A program made the translations under genes and the position numbers. From Carposina sasakii (taxonomy: Eukaryota; Arthropoda; Insecta; Lepidoptera; Carposinidae): a stretch of DNA of 64,000 bases. This document shows positions 46,650 through 60,699 of the stretch, piece by piece. The notes under the pieces were generated by a model. That model worked only from the letters and a program-made list of their open reading frames with translations. It searched no databases and had not been told where the DNA came from. The stretch spans positions 6,076,001 to 6,140,000 of the forward strand of contig CP053160.1 of NCBI GenBank assembly GCA_014607495.2. Reading direction: 5' to 3'. How positions within the stretch are numbered: position 1 is the first letter of the stretch; every line of letters begins with the position of its first letter.

Positions 46650-49257
46650 ATGGTTATGACCAAAGAATATAGAATTTGCATGCCAATGACAGTTGAAGAG
46701 GTAAGGAAGGAAAGGAATATGTTGCATTATAGTATGCATTTATAGTATTTTTAAATGAAATAACTTATTTCTACCTATCTAACTGAGTTATTTATTTAGG
46801 TAGATGAATATATTATATATATATGTGCCTGCAATAAATGAATATAATTATTACTTATTATTTATTCTTATGAAAAAGCAATTATGTTTTCTACTGAACA
46901 ACTTTTAATATGGCTCATGTAAAACTAAAAAAATTTCAGTATCGCATTGGTCAGTTGTACATGATTGCACGCCACAGCTTTGAACAGTCTTCAAATGGAG
47001 AAGGTGTTGAAGTGGTGGCAAATGAACAGGTCACTGATGAAGTCAATGGTGTAGGCCAGTTTACAGAAAAGAGGATCCATCTGTCTGGGTACATACGTTT
47101 TTAATTACATTAGCCATGTCATACAGTAATTTAATAAGATAAATAAACTTTCTAATAGAGTAGCTACTAGCAGTACATTACCGACTTTGTGGGTGTGAAG
47201 TTGGTGCATGTATGTTTAATAAGATGTATGTGGCTGAAGAAGACAGGTGAAGGAGAACTGTACAGGACATGCTTAATTTCACAACTGTAAAGAGTGGTTG
47301 TGGCTATTGCATTAACCTACAATGCAATAGGTACCAATTAAAATTATAACAACAATATTCTAAGATAGTCTAACCAAACCTATAATTATTGTTATAATTA
47401 ATTAGTGTAAAATAACAGGATAAAATATTATTTTCAGCCATTTGCCTTACTGGGTCCAGTCTCTAATACCAAAGATATTTTATATCACTGAAAAGGCATG
47501 GAATTATTATCCCTACACAATTACAGGTATTGTTTTGCTTACCTTACCTTAGATACCTACCTATTTTTAATATTTCATCTGTATCTAAATGTAATTGGAA
47601 TAAGTTCTTTTATATTTTTTTTAATTCCCAAAAAATGTTATAAATATCTATGCTGCTCTGGGAGTGAAAAAAATGTATAATACTACAGTTGCTTCTCTTC
47701 CCGGGCATACTGTACAAGTCAGTAGAGGGACAAGTCTTGGTGTTTTGTAGGCGATGGGCTGACCATCTGTCACTACTAACCGAACTTGTACATCTCAACT
47801 ATACCCTCAAAATTGGTCAGAAGTGGCACCATGTGGTCCTATCCAGCCCTTGGTGCTCTGCCTACCCCGTAAGGGATAAAGGAGTGATTGTATGTATGAT
47901 TATATTATAGTTATAAATACCTAATTGTCTTATGTTTTTACTTTTCATGTTTGGAAACATCACAGAATACACAGTAAGTGGACAATTTTTAATGGCATTT
48001 TGGAATTATAAGTTAAGTTAGTAAAAAACAATATGTCTTTAACATTACATTTTTGTTCCAGTGTTCCTTCATTCCAAAACTGTCCATTTCAATTCTAACA
48101 AGATATGAAGATAATAATGGAACTACAGAAAATGTAAGTATTAACTTTGTTTTATTTACATGCGATATATTGAAAAGGATTGTAAAGGCACCTAGCCCTA
48201 TTTTCAAATATTTTACAGTGTTTAGGCATGACACCTGAAGAACTAGAGCAGAGGGAAGTAGACTTTTTGGACATTGCATATGATGAGGTAAAGTCACATC
48301 ACTACAAGGAGGCTGAGGACCCGAAGTTCTTCAAGTCAGAGAAGACTGGGCGCGGACCTCTGGTGGAGGGATGGAGGGACACACAGACACCAATCATGTG
48401 CTGTTATAAAGCTGTTAATGTCAAGTTTGAAGTGTGGGGCCTGCAGACTAGGGTTGAAGATTATATTTATTCTGTAAGTTTGATGATTGTTAACTTTTAA
48501 TATGGTTTAGAACTCTAAATTAATGTTGAGTAAGAAAAACTAATAATATGATTCCAACTGTTCTAAATCTGTGTTTTTCATATAAATATTTTTATATGTA
48601 GCATTTAACAATGTAGGTAACTGATTTTGCTTTCAGAAAGTTTTTCTTCAAGTTATCCAGGTGATTTAATATTTCATAATGATGTAATTTTAGGCTATCC
48701 GAGAAATACTTGTTCTTGGGCACAGACAAGCATTTACCTGGATGGATGATTGGTACAATATGACTATAGAAGATGTCAGGCAGTATGAAAAAGATATGCA
48801 AGCCCAAACTAATTTAAAGGTAAATAAACAATTTTCCTAAAATTTGTAGGTAATTAAGTCTTTTGATAACAATGGAATATGTTTAATAATGTTTAATTAG
48901 TATTTCTAGAGCACTACAACATTGGTCTCTTCAAAGCTAGAGTGAATAAGCACTTTCTAGGGAAACATGTACAACCCTAGGTCGCATCGCTTAACATCAG
49001 GCACAATGGCGGTCAAATGTTTGCCTAGCTAATTGTAAAAAAAAAAAAATTTCACTGTTTAGTAGTTATATCTTTTTTTATTTTATTTTCAGTTGAATGC
49101 TACAATTGAGAATGCATCGAAAGTAGAAGATGAATACAAATCTAATGCCTCTTCAAAGCCTGAAACTCCGAAGACTCCGAAGTCTCCAAAATCTCCAAAG
49201 ACACCCAGTCCAGGGACCCCCACAGTTGAAGCTAAGTCATGGTTCTCTTGGTCTTAA
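46650..49257 (+). CDS. vib: Class I phosphatidylinositol transfer protein (vibrator-type), 8 exons
   Basis: Cytosolic lipid carrier exchanging phosphatidylinositol and phosphatidylcholine between membranes; the Drosophila orthologue vib is needed for cytokinesis. Exons: 46650-46700, 46940-47088, 47438-47526, 47966-47973, 48062-48133, 48219-48473, 48694-48819, 49093-49257. All have GT-AG borders and consistent phase, giving 304 residues. Matches: KEYRICMPMTVEEYRIGQLY, FTEKRIHL (T and K that bind the inositol head), TEKAWNYYPY (Asn ligand), EDPKFFKSEKTGRGPL, and W in VWGLQTRVED. Vertebrate and fly forms have two aromatic residues at that last site (membrane docking); here the first is Val. The C-terminus carries a Lys-Ser-Thr-Pro tail (TPKTPKSPKSPKTPSP) longer than in vertebrate PITP-alpha. 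Without the 8-nt exon the frame breaks. Intron 3 holds a LINE-tail-like repeat. Confidence 0.95.
47695..47905 (+). repeat. Lepidopteran LINE-tail-like repeat in vib intron 3
   Basis: GTAGGCGATGGGCTGACC ... CTGTCACTAC ... CTCTGCCTACCCCGTAAGGG ... TGTATGTATGATTATA. The phrase recurs widely in moth genomes as the 3' end of a retrotransposon (from memory). No coding function. Confidence 0.55.
47966..47973 (+). other. vib: 8-nt microexon of vib
   Basis: AATACACA, preceded by CATCACAG and followed by GTAAGTGG. The exon before it ends in phase 1 (ACA G) and the next starts in phase 0 (TGT TCC TTC); only these eight bases restore the frame, adding Glu-Tyr-Thr. The resulting TEYTCSF fits my memory of insect PITPs. 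Direct splicing of the neighbours would meet a stop codon within about 16 codons. Confidence 0.85.
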
Positions 49258-49389
49258 ATTATCTTTGGTTTAACAACATATTCCATAAAATATTAAAATA
49301 TCTCAGCAGCATAGAGGCTACATCTGCTGAAGTCATATGAATTTACTGTTGATCTTTTATTGTTAAGACATCTTATACAACTTTATAAA

Positions 49390-49502
49390 CTTTATGACCC
49401 GGTAGCTCAGTGGTAAGAGCGCTGGCACGGAATGCAGAGATCGTGGGTTCTATTCCCACTCGGGTGAAGAATTTTTTTCATTTCTTTATTAATGATTTTA
49501 TA
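49390..49502 (+). mobile_element. tRNA-derived SINE downstream of vib
   Basis: Head ACCCGGTAGCTCAGTGG (A box), B box GGTTCTATTCCC, tail TTCATTTCTTTATTAATGA. Flanked by AACTTTATAAA on both sides (about 49379-49389 and 49503-49513). Confidence 0.75.
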
Positions 49503-49513
49503 ACTTTATAAAT

Positions 49514-50572
49514 TATAATCGTTTCTATATTCTAATGAAATATTTGCGGCCATATCAATTTAGTGAGATTCTTTTGAAGGGGAATTATTTGAATGAGGTA
49601 AGTACTTAATTAGAAAATTGTAATTTATTATATTAGTTCTTTAAATTCATGAATATGATGTTTTAGTGATGATCACAAAAATACATAGCCAGGGATTTAT
49701 TTAATGTTAAAATAGATCTAATGAGTTCTAATAACATTTAAATTGAAACATGTTCCTACTGCTTTTATCAAAATATAAACTAAAGTCAAGTCAAACTAAA
49801 ATTTAACCAGGAGGAGTTTACTTTATAATAATTTTCCATCATCAGTCCCTCCATGATTAGATTTGCATTTTAGAAGAGAAGGGGACCTAACGAACTTTGC
49901 ACTTAGATGGTTAATATAGCGCTGTATAAACCAATCGCTGGCCAGCCTTTGCATGTAGATTGTATTTCATAAAATTGTTTCATTAGACGATAGCTATTTG
50001 CTCAATGTATACAAAAACTTGTTATAGCCCATTCCACGAAACGAGCTTACGAAGAAAAACGTCCATGTGTGCCATTGGACAATTTCAAACCGGACTGCTT
50101 CCCTCATGGGTTACTTTATCTCCAGCCGCACTGCACCAATTAGCTGCGAGTTTTTTCTTCCCCTACAGGTTCGGCTCGTGGAATGTACTATAGTTCCCAA
50201 AACCATGCACGGGAGTTATTCTATGAAACGGATTCTACCCTGCCTCTTACCACCCGCGCAAGATAACGACACTATGGTCGATTTTGACTGTCACACTTAA
50301 ACTGTAACCTGTCCCTTTTTGTCTCAGCTATTTATGTTTTGAACGGAAAGGAATAGACCTGACCAATCTTAGTTTACGTTTAAGTGTGACGGTCAGAATC
50401 AACCATGTTGTTTTCTATAAATTAATGTTGCAAGGTCTCCCGCTCCTTATCTCCTCTGAACAGTTGGTTTGTGTAATTTATAGAGAGGAGTTATGAATAA
50501 TACAATATTTAGATTGTATTTTTTACATAATTATTTATGATAATTAAGCTTTGTCGTCACTCTAAAAAAACA
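49514..50572. other. Intergenic; two small inverted-repeat elements
   Basis: No gene. At 50030-50187 a short inverted repeat (CATTCCACGA) brackets about 158 bp. At 50276-50404 a clearer element has ends GGTCGATTTTGACTGTCACA and, in complement, GGTTGATTCTGACCGTCACA. Target duplications not resolved. Confidence 0.5.
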
Positions 50573-50580
50573 GTTAAACT

Positions 50581-53500
50581 GGCCTATTCCACTCTAATCC
50601 ACTGGGCAAATCCATTAATGGATTAGATTCCACTTTTTCGTCCACTCTAATCCACTGCTATAAAACTCACTGGGGAGTGGATTAGAGTGGAACATCTATT
50701 CCACCATAATCCATTGGTCAAATCTATTGATGGATTAGATTCCGCTTCTGAGTACACTCTAATCTATTTCCATTAATTGACTGATTGGTGAAACCTGATT
50801 ATACTCGTAGGATACCAAAATAATAATTTTATTGGAGTAGCCTCTGATCATCCAGTTGATTATATTCGCAGGTTATAGACACTAATGAGTCGCCAATGAT
50901 CATACATACATACATAAAATCACACCTGTTCCGGCTCGAAGGACCATATGTTTATTGAATAATTAAACGATGAAATGAATAGAAATTGATATCAAAGGAA
51001 GAATCTTGTTTAATTAACAAATTGAATTAAAAAACGAAAGACTATTTACATGCATACTATAAATCAATTATTAATATTAATCTAATTTTTTAATACAATG
51101 CAATACAAAAAACGTACTTTTAACCCTAGTATTTTTAATCGACTTCAAAAAGAGAGGTTATCAATTCGTCTGTATGTTTTTTTTAATGTGTGTTACCTCA
51201 GAACTCTGTCATTTATGAACCGTTTAAATTTTTTTTATAGTTGGTTCTATAGAACTTTTGGGATGTTCACCATGCTCTCTACTATATTACATAGTATACA
51301 CCACTATACTATACAGTATACTCTATCTATACTACACAACATACACTATACTACTGATGGGATACTAAACACTATATGATACTTCAACAGTTCTATAGAA
51401 TCTATTAATAGATTTGATTCCGATTTTAAGTTCCTACGTTGTAATCCAGGAAATTGTACCTACTCAACTACCATACTAAGAGAATATGCAACCGCTTTAC
51501 AGATAACTTATCTATAAAACTATTTGCTAAAACTACGCTCATTTGTTTAAGAAATGTTTCTAATGTCAATGACAAATAATACTTTCAACATTAGGCTACT
51601 TACAACACTTACAAAATCAGATGTTATGTTTTATATGTAGGTGACTAAAACGCTCAGTAAAAGTGTAAAAACAGACTACATGTGCCTACAATATTCGAGG
51701 ATTGCCCTCGATTTCTCCAAGATCCCATCATCAGATCCTGATGTGGTGACTATGGGACCAACCTGGAACTATACCATGACCAACTATAAAAAAAAAATTA
51801 AACGATAAATGACGGAGTTCTGAGGTAACACACATAAAAAAAAACATACAGACGAATTGATAACCTCTCTTTTTGAAGTCGATTAAAAATACTAGGGTTA
51901 AAAGTACGTTTTTTGTATTGCATTGTATTAAAAAATTAGATTAATATTAAATAATTGATTTATAGTATGCATGTAAATAGTCTTTCGTTTTTTAATTCAA
52001 TTTGTTAATTAAACAAGATTCTTCCTTTGATATCAATTTCTATTCATTTCATCGTTTAATTATTCAATAAACATATGGTCCTTCGAGCCGGAACAGGTGT
52101 GATTTTATGTATGTATGTATGATCATTGGCGACTCATTAGTGTCTATTTTTTATTTTTATTTTATTTTCTTTATTAGGAAAACCAACAGCATTTACATTT
52201 TATAATAATTACAGGTAAATTTAATTTATAATTAGGCCAAGAATAGGTTTTCACAATATTTCTGTGTTAAAGTGGTACGTTTAGAAACAGGGGCAAAGAC
52301 AGCTTCCCACCCATACAATGTGGACTTGTTTTTTCAAAGTATAAATATTTCAAAGCATCAAACAATTTGTATGAGTGAGGAACCGCCTCAGCAAAGAGAT
52401 TAATAACAGAGTAAAATGACTTACTATTCCTTAACTTAAAAATAAAAACACTACACCTAGGTCAATTGATTACCTATATATTTGATGTGATAAGGCAAAA
52501 CGAATAATATTATTTACCACCAACATATATTACCATCACTGGACGCGACAGCTAGAAAGTATATGCAATTTTGGGATCATGATGAGAATGAGAACCAATG
52601 TATACAGACTGGTATATGGCATTAAAAATACAAAATAAGTCTCAACGAACAAAAGATTTTACAAGATGACACTTGAAACTATTCCTAAGATTAAAGATAT
52701 CAATAGTTTTATTGGATTACGACGACGTGTGAAAGTAATTGTCTCACATTTATTGACATTGACAGTAATTTTATTTAATACATAGTACTCAGATAGTGCA
52801 TCTAGGTCTTGTTGAAGATTTTGACAGTCACTTATATCATTTACCTTGATGAATATCTTTTTATCGTCAGCGTACAATAGGTGCTCAGAGTGCGAAAAAC
52901 ATTCATGAATATCATGGATAAATACGTTGTAAAAAAGTGGTCCCAGCAGTGAACCTTGCGGCACACCAGACGAAACACCAACAAAATCTGACCTGTAGCC
53001 ACCGACCACCACAGCCTGTGACCTATTTGAAAGGTACGATTCAATCCACCTCAATAGATTTCCACAGATCCCTAGTTTGTATAACTTATTGCGCAGGACG
53101 GTGTGGTCCACGCGATCGAAAGCTTTTTCAAAGTCTGTGTAAACCACATCCACCTGACCACCATTGTCCATACCATGCAATATAAAAGATGAAAATAGCC
53201 CGAGATTAGACGACACCGACCTACGTTTGAGGAAGCCATGTTGGTTTTCGGGAATGCCACCACAAATTATGCCATAAATATTATCAAATACAATTTTTTC
53301 TATGATTTTACTGAAGATGTTGAGAATAGATATGGGACGATAATTATCGATTTTACTTATTAGACCTTTTTTATGAATAGGGACAATAAGGGCTTGTTTC
53401 CATTTCGATGGGACGATGCCTTCTTTAAGGGAGCGGTTAATAAGAATAGTGAGAGGAATGGACAGTTTTTCGGCACAGTTAATTATGTATATTGGGTGGA

Positions 53501-55009
53501 TTTTGTCGCTTCCAGCACCTTTGTTGCGGTTTACGCATTTCAATTTTTCATGAACTTGTTTCTCAGTAACAATAATGGACGCAATAGTATTTAATGTTGT
53601 TGGTGGGACTGACGGCAGAGGTGTATTTTGGGATAGCGGAGAAGTAGATTGAAGAAAAACACTTTGAAAAAAGTTATTAAACGCCCGTGCAACGTCGTTA
53701 CCATCGGTAAAAGTCTCAGTAGCAAGTGTAAATTTCTGAGGATAAACTGAGCTACCCCTTTTGGACTTTACATAACTCCATAATCTTTTGGGATTTTTTA
53801 TTATATCCTTTTCAACTGTTTCCGTGTAACTAACAAAGGATTGACGCTCTAATTTATGGAATCTCTTTCTTAAAAGGGCGAATTCATCGTAATCACGAGG
53901 ATTTTTGAATCGTTTCCAGCGTTTATGAATTTTTAGTTTTTCCTTTAAAAGTTTAATAAGAGATGTATTATACCATAAGGGATATCTTTGTTTAGGTAGG
54001 CTGTGAGTAAAAGGAATAAAAAGGTTAATGCTATTAATAATTTCTTCATAAAGAATATTCGACGCCTCTTCCACAGAAATGTTCTCATTGAGTTTGCTCG
54101 ACCAGTCAATTTTTGAGAGGTATTCATTGATCTTATCGTAGTCTCCTTTATAAAATTTGAATCTAGTTATTTTGTTTTCAGCTGAGGGTGTTATTATAAG
54201 GTCTGTAGCATCAACAACAAAAGCCGGATGAGCGACATCTTCAGGTAGTAAGGGACTATCCGATTTACTTATTTCGACTGAGAAGTTCGAGAAAGTGAGG
54301 TCAAGTACATTGTCGCAATGGTTAGCTATAGTATTATTTTGAGAGAGACCTAATTCCGCCGTTATATTAACAAGTTTTTCAGCAGCCTCTTGGATGTCTT
54401 GTAATCCACGTTTTAAAACTATGGGTCCATTTTCATTCCACCGAATACAGGGTAGGTTAAAGTCGCCCAAGTACATAACGTTAGCAGGTGTGTTTAAAGA
54501 ACACACGGCAGTCAGGGAGTTAAGTACAACATCGATATCACGATGTTGATTAGGAGGCCCACCAGGGATATAGGCAGCTCCAATGTGGAGATCCAAAGAA
54601 CCCCTATGTTGATCAGGGAATAAGGATTTCGAAGGAATCGTCACCCACAGGCAATCAGTGAGAGGCGAGGACCACTCGGAGCGCAGCTCGGCTCCCAGCT
54701 CCCTTAATAGTCTATAACCTGCGAATATAATCAACTGGATGATCAGAGGCTACTCCAATAAAATTATTATTTTGGTATCCTACGAGTATAATCAGGTTTC
54801 ACCAATCAGTCAATTAATGGAAATAGATTAGAGTGTACTCAGAAGCGGAATCTAATCCATCAATAGATTTGACCAATGGATTATGGTGGAATAGATGTTC
54901 CACTCTAATCCACTCCCCAGTGAGTTTTATAGCAGTGGATTAGAGTGGACGAAAAAGTGGAATCTAATCCATTAATGGATTTGCCCAGTGGATTAGAGTG
55001 GAATAGGCC
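50581..55009. mobile_element. Long palindromic DNA element with 8-bp TSD, one arm split by a LINE
   Basis: Ends GGCCTATTCCACTCTAATCC and complement, flanked by a perfect 8-bp duplication GTTAAACT (50573-50580, 55010-55017). The left arm (50581 to about 51246) is matched in inverse by 55009-54716 plus 52147 to about 51778; the gap is the LINE at 52148-54709. Arms are about 660 bp, and the centre of about 530 bp has no coding sequence. The outer arm repeats the words TAATCCA and TGGATTA many times. Without the LINE the element is about 1.86 kb. A foldback-type element of unknown superfamily; hAT or Mutator-like by duplication length. Confidence 0.8.
52148..54709 (-). mobile_element. 5'-truncated non-LTR retrotransposon (LINE)
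   Basis: Minus strand. The 3' side ends in an A-rich tail (T-rich 52148-52180 on plus). Target duplication GTCTAT (52142-52147, 54710-54715) lies in the palindrome arm. The open frame runs over about 685 codons without a stop: endonuclease C-terminal half (YLGDFNLP, LDLTFSN), then reverse transcriptase (NYRPISILNIFSKIIEKI, DFEKAFDRVDH, SGVPQGSLLGPLFYN, LLYADDKKIF). The frame is lost after FTRRRNPI near 52690. Jockey/CR1 group; clade not assigned. Endonuclease N-terminus is missing, so it was dead on arrival. Confidence 0.88.
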
Positions 55010-55017
55010 GTTAAACT

Positions 55018-57501
55018 GATGATTTTCCTTCCGAAAAAAGCTATACCTTAATTTTTTTATGTTCTGATGATATTATTAACAACCTACTCAAGTTTGGGCT
55101 CTGTCCCAGTCCACTTCCATAAAACACTAAACATGGTTTAAGGATAAGCCTAACTAATGTTGAACCTAGGCTTTAGTTGTGCAATTGTTTTACATTAGGT
55201 ATGCAGGAAATTGGTAGAATTCTAGACCGAGGACCGACACCTTACAACCTGTAGTTCAAATAAACAATAATAACGTATAATACTCGATGTGTTCCAATCG
55301 TTTTAATTAAATTCTATAATAGGCTGGCACTGCCGAACTGTTACGAGTAAATCTGTCAGAAGGTTTACATAGCTATCAGAGATGATACTCCCGTACGCCA
55401 GCATCGATTTTCATCGACTGCGTGATATTGGACAGGGAACATACCGTATTCGTGAGTCATTGCATTTTGGTTCTAATATTTAATGTTTGAATTGATACAG
55501 ACAGATTTTACTTATTGAGAGTGTACCGATTCATGTTGACTCGTAATTCGCAAAGTTAGATACCTACGTTTCGGGATTTACTTTTAGTGGACAAATCTAT
55601 TTGATACTAATTTAGATATTTAGTTTTTTTCGGCCTGAAACCTGAAAAAAAGCCTGAATCGACCTATTCTGTTTGATTTTGAACACTCCAATGATTCACG
55701 AATAAGTATACAAAGGTGTGGGTTGTGCTACTTAGTGATATTCTGATGGTTGTAATTTTAGTAGTTTACAAAACTAACTACTATCTTTCCATTACTATAT
55801 TAAGTCAAAAGTCTATTGCCAGAAGCTTGCAGTCCAGAGATACGAATAAGAGACCAAAGATTTTCCACTTTATTCTAAACATAGGTTTGTGGGTAATCTG
55901 TGGAAGAAGTTGCATTTAATTTTTAGGTCCCTGCTTATTTTTATTTCATTTTATTTTAGCATATTACACGCGTGCTACCTAAGTGGGTTCAATATGGATA
56001 TTTTAGGTAGATTAATATTAATAGTTGTAAACTAATTTTAGTTCAGTGTCTTCATTGGTAGTCTTTACTTTGAGCGTTCTGCGATTTTCAGATTGTTCCC
56101 ATATAAGTGTGGTATTTTCATAAAACAACTTGATATTCAACTACAAAGCAAGTACAGTTGAATATTGTAATACCGAGCGTGCCTCGAATTCCATCGTCTA
56201 ACTAAATTGTTGTGAGTAGTAGGCAGTCAGCTCGATAAAATGAAAATATATATCTGGTCATGGAGAAGAAATAAAAGAGGAGTAGCGGCTAAGTATATTT
56301 TCATACAAAAATAGTGTGCCGCGGAGCGGGGATGAAGTATGGGACGAGGGGAGCATTGAACACTATAGCCCTGCCCATTTACATAGAAACCACCTTGTAG
56401 TGACTAGTCAGACTACTTGCTCATTATCAATATGCTTCAAGATTGTTTTACTCGTGCAATTACTCATCGCAAGATGGCAATATTATACTATGTTGTAGTA
56501 AAAAAGTACCCTGATAAAAGCGCTAGTGTCTTTGTAATTTTAATACCGTTACATTTCGGAGCACAAGCGTGTGGTTACAGCTACTGCCCCTATCATGACC
56601 GCACGATTGCCACACGACTCACTTCATAGTCCCACCTCCTCTTTTATACCTTCTACATGTATCTGGTACATTAGTTAAGTACCTAGTTTTGCTTACAAAT
56701 AGTCAAGCCGCGTTAAAAGACATGGCAATCTTGTCAAGCTATTCCTAATATAGAAGGTTCATAGATTGTAAGCTTTACCTTGATAGGTCAGATTATCTAG
56801 TAAAACCTATGTATATTTTTTCTATTGGTGTTATTTATTGTGAGAATAGTTTTAATTATATTTAGACATACGTTAAATAAATGTTTACGCGCTTAGTAGA
56901 AATGTTACATAGGAAATTGATTGTTTTAGGTTGGGTGAATAATTTTAACTTATTCTTTAGTAAATGTTTAGTTATCCGAGTTAAGTGACCTGATAGCTTA
57001 GTTGGTGAGAGCGATGCACGGAATGCAAGTGGACGTGAGTTCAAATCTTACTCGGGTGAAGAATTTTTTCATTTTCTTATTAATATTTTATAAATGTTTA
57101 GTGTCAAAGGGAGGAAAGGTAGGTAATGGAAAGTTAAGTTTATACTTGTATTAGTACTTAAGTATAAAATGACCACTCTTGTAACTATGTAGATTCTTTA
57201 TGATGATGTTATCTTCTACAAATAAAATAACAACTACAAATTAATGTATTTTTATTTGAGTTTTACGCTTACAACAAGAACTACCTCCACCCAGCCTCTA
57301 CCTTGTCTTCCTACCAATTGTTTAGTAAAAAAATATCATAATTCTTATGTTTTAAATAGGAATTGACTTTATTAGTGTAGGATACACCACAGGTCACATA
57401 CACCGACTACACCTTAAAGGATATTGTTTTTACAGTTTCATAGATTTCACTAGCACTTCAGGGAAACTATTTGGTGAAAAAACACAATCTTAATAGGTAC
57501 A
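55018..57501. other. Intergenic region
   Basis: AT-rich, no recognised gene apart from the SINE at 56983-57090. A weak inverted repeat (ATAAAAGAGGAG at 56269 and complement near 56648) brackets about 380 bp; not supported further. Confidence 0.4.
56983..57090 (+). mobile_element. tRNA-derived SINE, diverged copy with TSD
   Basis: Head TATCCGAGTTAAGTGACCTG, A box TAGCTTAGTTGG, B box AGTTCAAATCTT, usual tail. Flanked by a perfect 12-bp duplication TAAATGTTTAGT (56971-56982, 57091-57102). Its head shows that the ATCCGA..TAA.TGACC stretch belongs to the SINE. Confidence 0.75.
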
Positions 57502-59250
<1,749 letters not shown>

Positions 59251-59664
59251 CTGAAACCATACAATACAATTGTATCAACAGTTATACAATAATACTATTA
59301 GATTAGGCTTGCATCGCAACCTCTCTGCGACATAGTCATTGGTTCCTTATGGAGGATTAAAACTATTTAATACCGTAGTTGGCACCTATTATACGCGTTT
59401 AGTACACGTGAAAGATGAATTGGACATGCACTCAAATAAGGAATTGGGGCAACTTTACCTACTGCTGCAACTGCAATAGCCATTGTACCTACTTATGTAC
59501 CTAAATAAAAGTCATGTTAGAATAGAAAGTACATAATATTGGTCACATAAATTACCTACATAATCTTAATAAGTATTCTACATGTGAAAGTTTGCGGAAA
59601 GGGATGTTTGTTGTCTTTGACGCAAAAACTACCGAACGGATTTTCATGAAACTTTGAAGTTACC

Positions 59665-60053
59665 TATACAGGATGATTTTTGGTCGTCAACGTTCCCGAA
59701 AACTACGGAATCTCCTCATCATCACGATCATTTTTCTCCATGGAAGCATACCTGGGAAGTGTCTGGTTTCCAAAATATTAGGGTCCAAAGTTGAGTAAAC
59801 AGACTGCGTTTTTCTGCATAAATGCACATAGACGCGCGTAGCAGGATTTTTTCACGAAAAATAATTAATATCTGTCTATAAAAAAACTAACATAAACACT
59901 AGACACTATAAATTTCGCACGATCATGGAATTTAAAAATTTTTTTCAAAAAAATTTTTTTTTTCCCAGCATTTTTTTGGCATAAACTTACTTTATTTGAT
60001 GTATAGAATACGTACCCTTCGTTAAAGGTGGTCACAAAAAAACATCCTGTATA
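59665..60053. mobile_element. 389-bp MITE with TATACAGGATG ends
   Basis: Left TATACAGGATGATTTTT and complement of right TATACAGGATGTTTTTT. The interior CACGATCATTTTTCTCCATGG resembles ACGATGATTTTCTTCTATGG at 45548, behind a similar end at 45497, so the two are related. Confidence 0.6.
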
Positions 60054-60415
60054 CTTAGGTATACATAAAGATAGTTTAATTATACTTACTATATGAGTAC
60101 GTCAGAATAACACAAAGAGTGTGCGCTAGTTCGATATGAAAGTTTGTCTCAAAAATAAGGCTCAAAGGCATTAAAGTATACATATGTAGATATATGGCAA
60201 CACGACAGTCGTGTTCCTAATCGTGTTGCGATGTATATTTTTTATTGATGATGGATTACCTCAGACCTTTATTCGCCCGGATTTATTGCATGTCACGGTT
60301 GTCTCGTCGTAGCCTCCATACATTGTACGAGTAGGTGCTGTGAGAAATAATCTAACAAACTTACCTACATATAGGACGTGTAACATTTCCATAATTAAGT
60401 TTTTATTGTAAGTAA

Positions 60416-60628
60416 AGGTAGGGACAAACTGAGCCCACGTACGCAACGTATGCTACGCATTATGACATCTAGACTACAAAATTTATATGCTTGGAAACAC
60501 ACTTATCATACGCAACGTTGCGTACGACAAGTGTGTTTCTAAGTCATATATTTTCATATAAAATTCGTAGTCTAGATGTCATAATGCGTAGTATACGTTG
60601 CGTACGTGGGCTCAGTTTGTCCCTACCT
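60416..60628. mobile_element. 213-bp palindromic MITE, TAA target (Harbinger-like)
   Basis: Ends AGGTAGGGACAAACTGAGCC and complement; arms of about 75 bp differ at few positions. TAA flanks both ends (60413-60415, 60629-60631). Inner loop contains GCAACGTTGCGTACG. Confidence 0.75.
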
Positions 60629-60699
60629 TAATCCTAGTTCGAAACTGTTGCACCATGTTGTGTAGGTACTAAGTGTTTGCAAATTACACTATCTAATAG

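Noticed and set aside
48062..48133. Frameshift mutation in vib
   Set aside because: Apparent frame break is removed by the 8-nt microexon at 47966.
50581..55009. Assembly inversion artefact as the explanation of the palindrome
   Set aside because: A perfect 8-bp duplication at the outer ends and a LINE in only one arm argue for a real element, though long reads should confirm it.
60270..60349. Minus-strand exon (YGGYDETTVTCNKSG) of the serine protease
   Set aside because: Composition fits an S1 protease loop, but the only good donor is out of phase with 59250 or follows an in-frame stop; kept only as a possibility.
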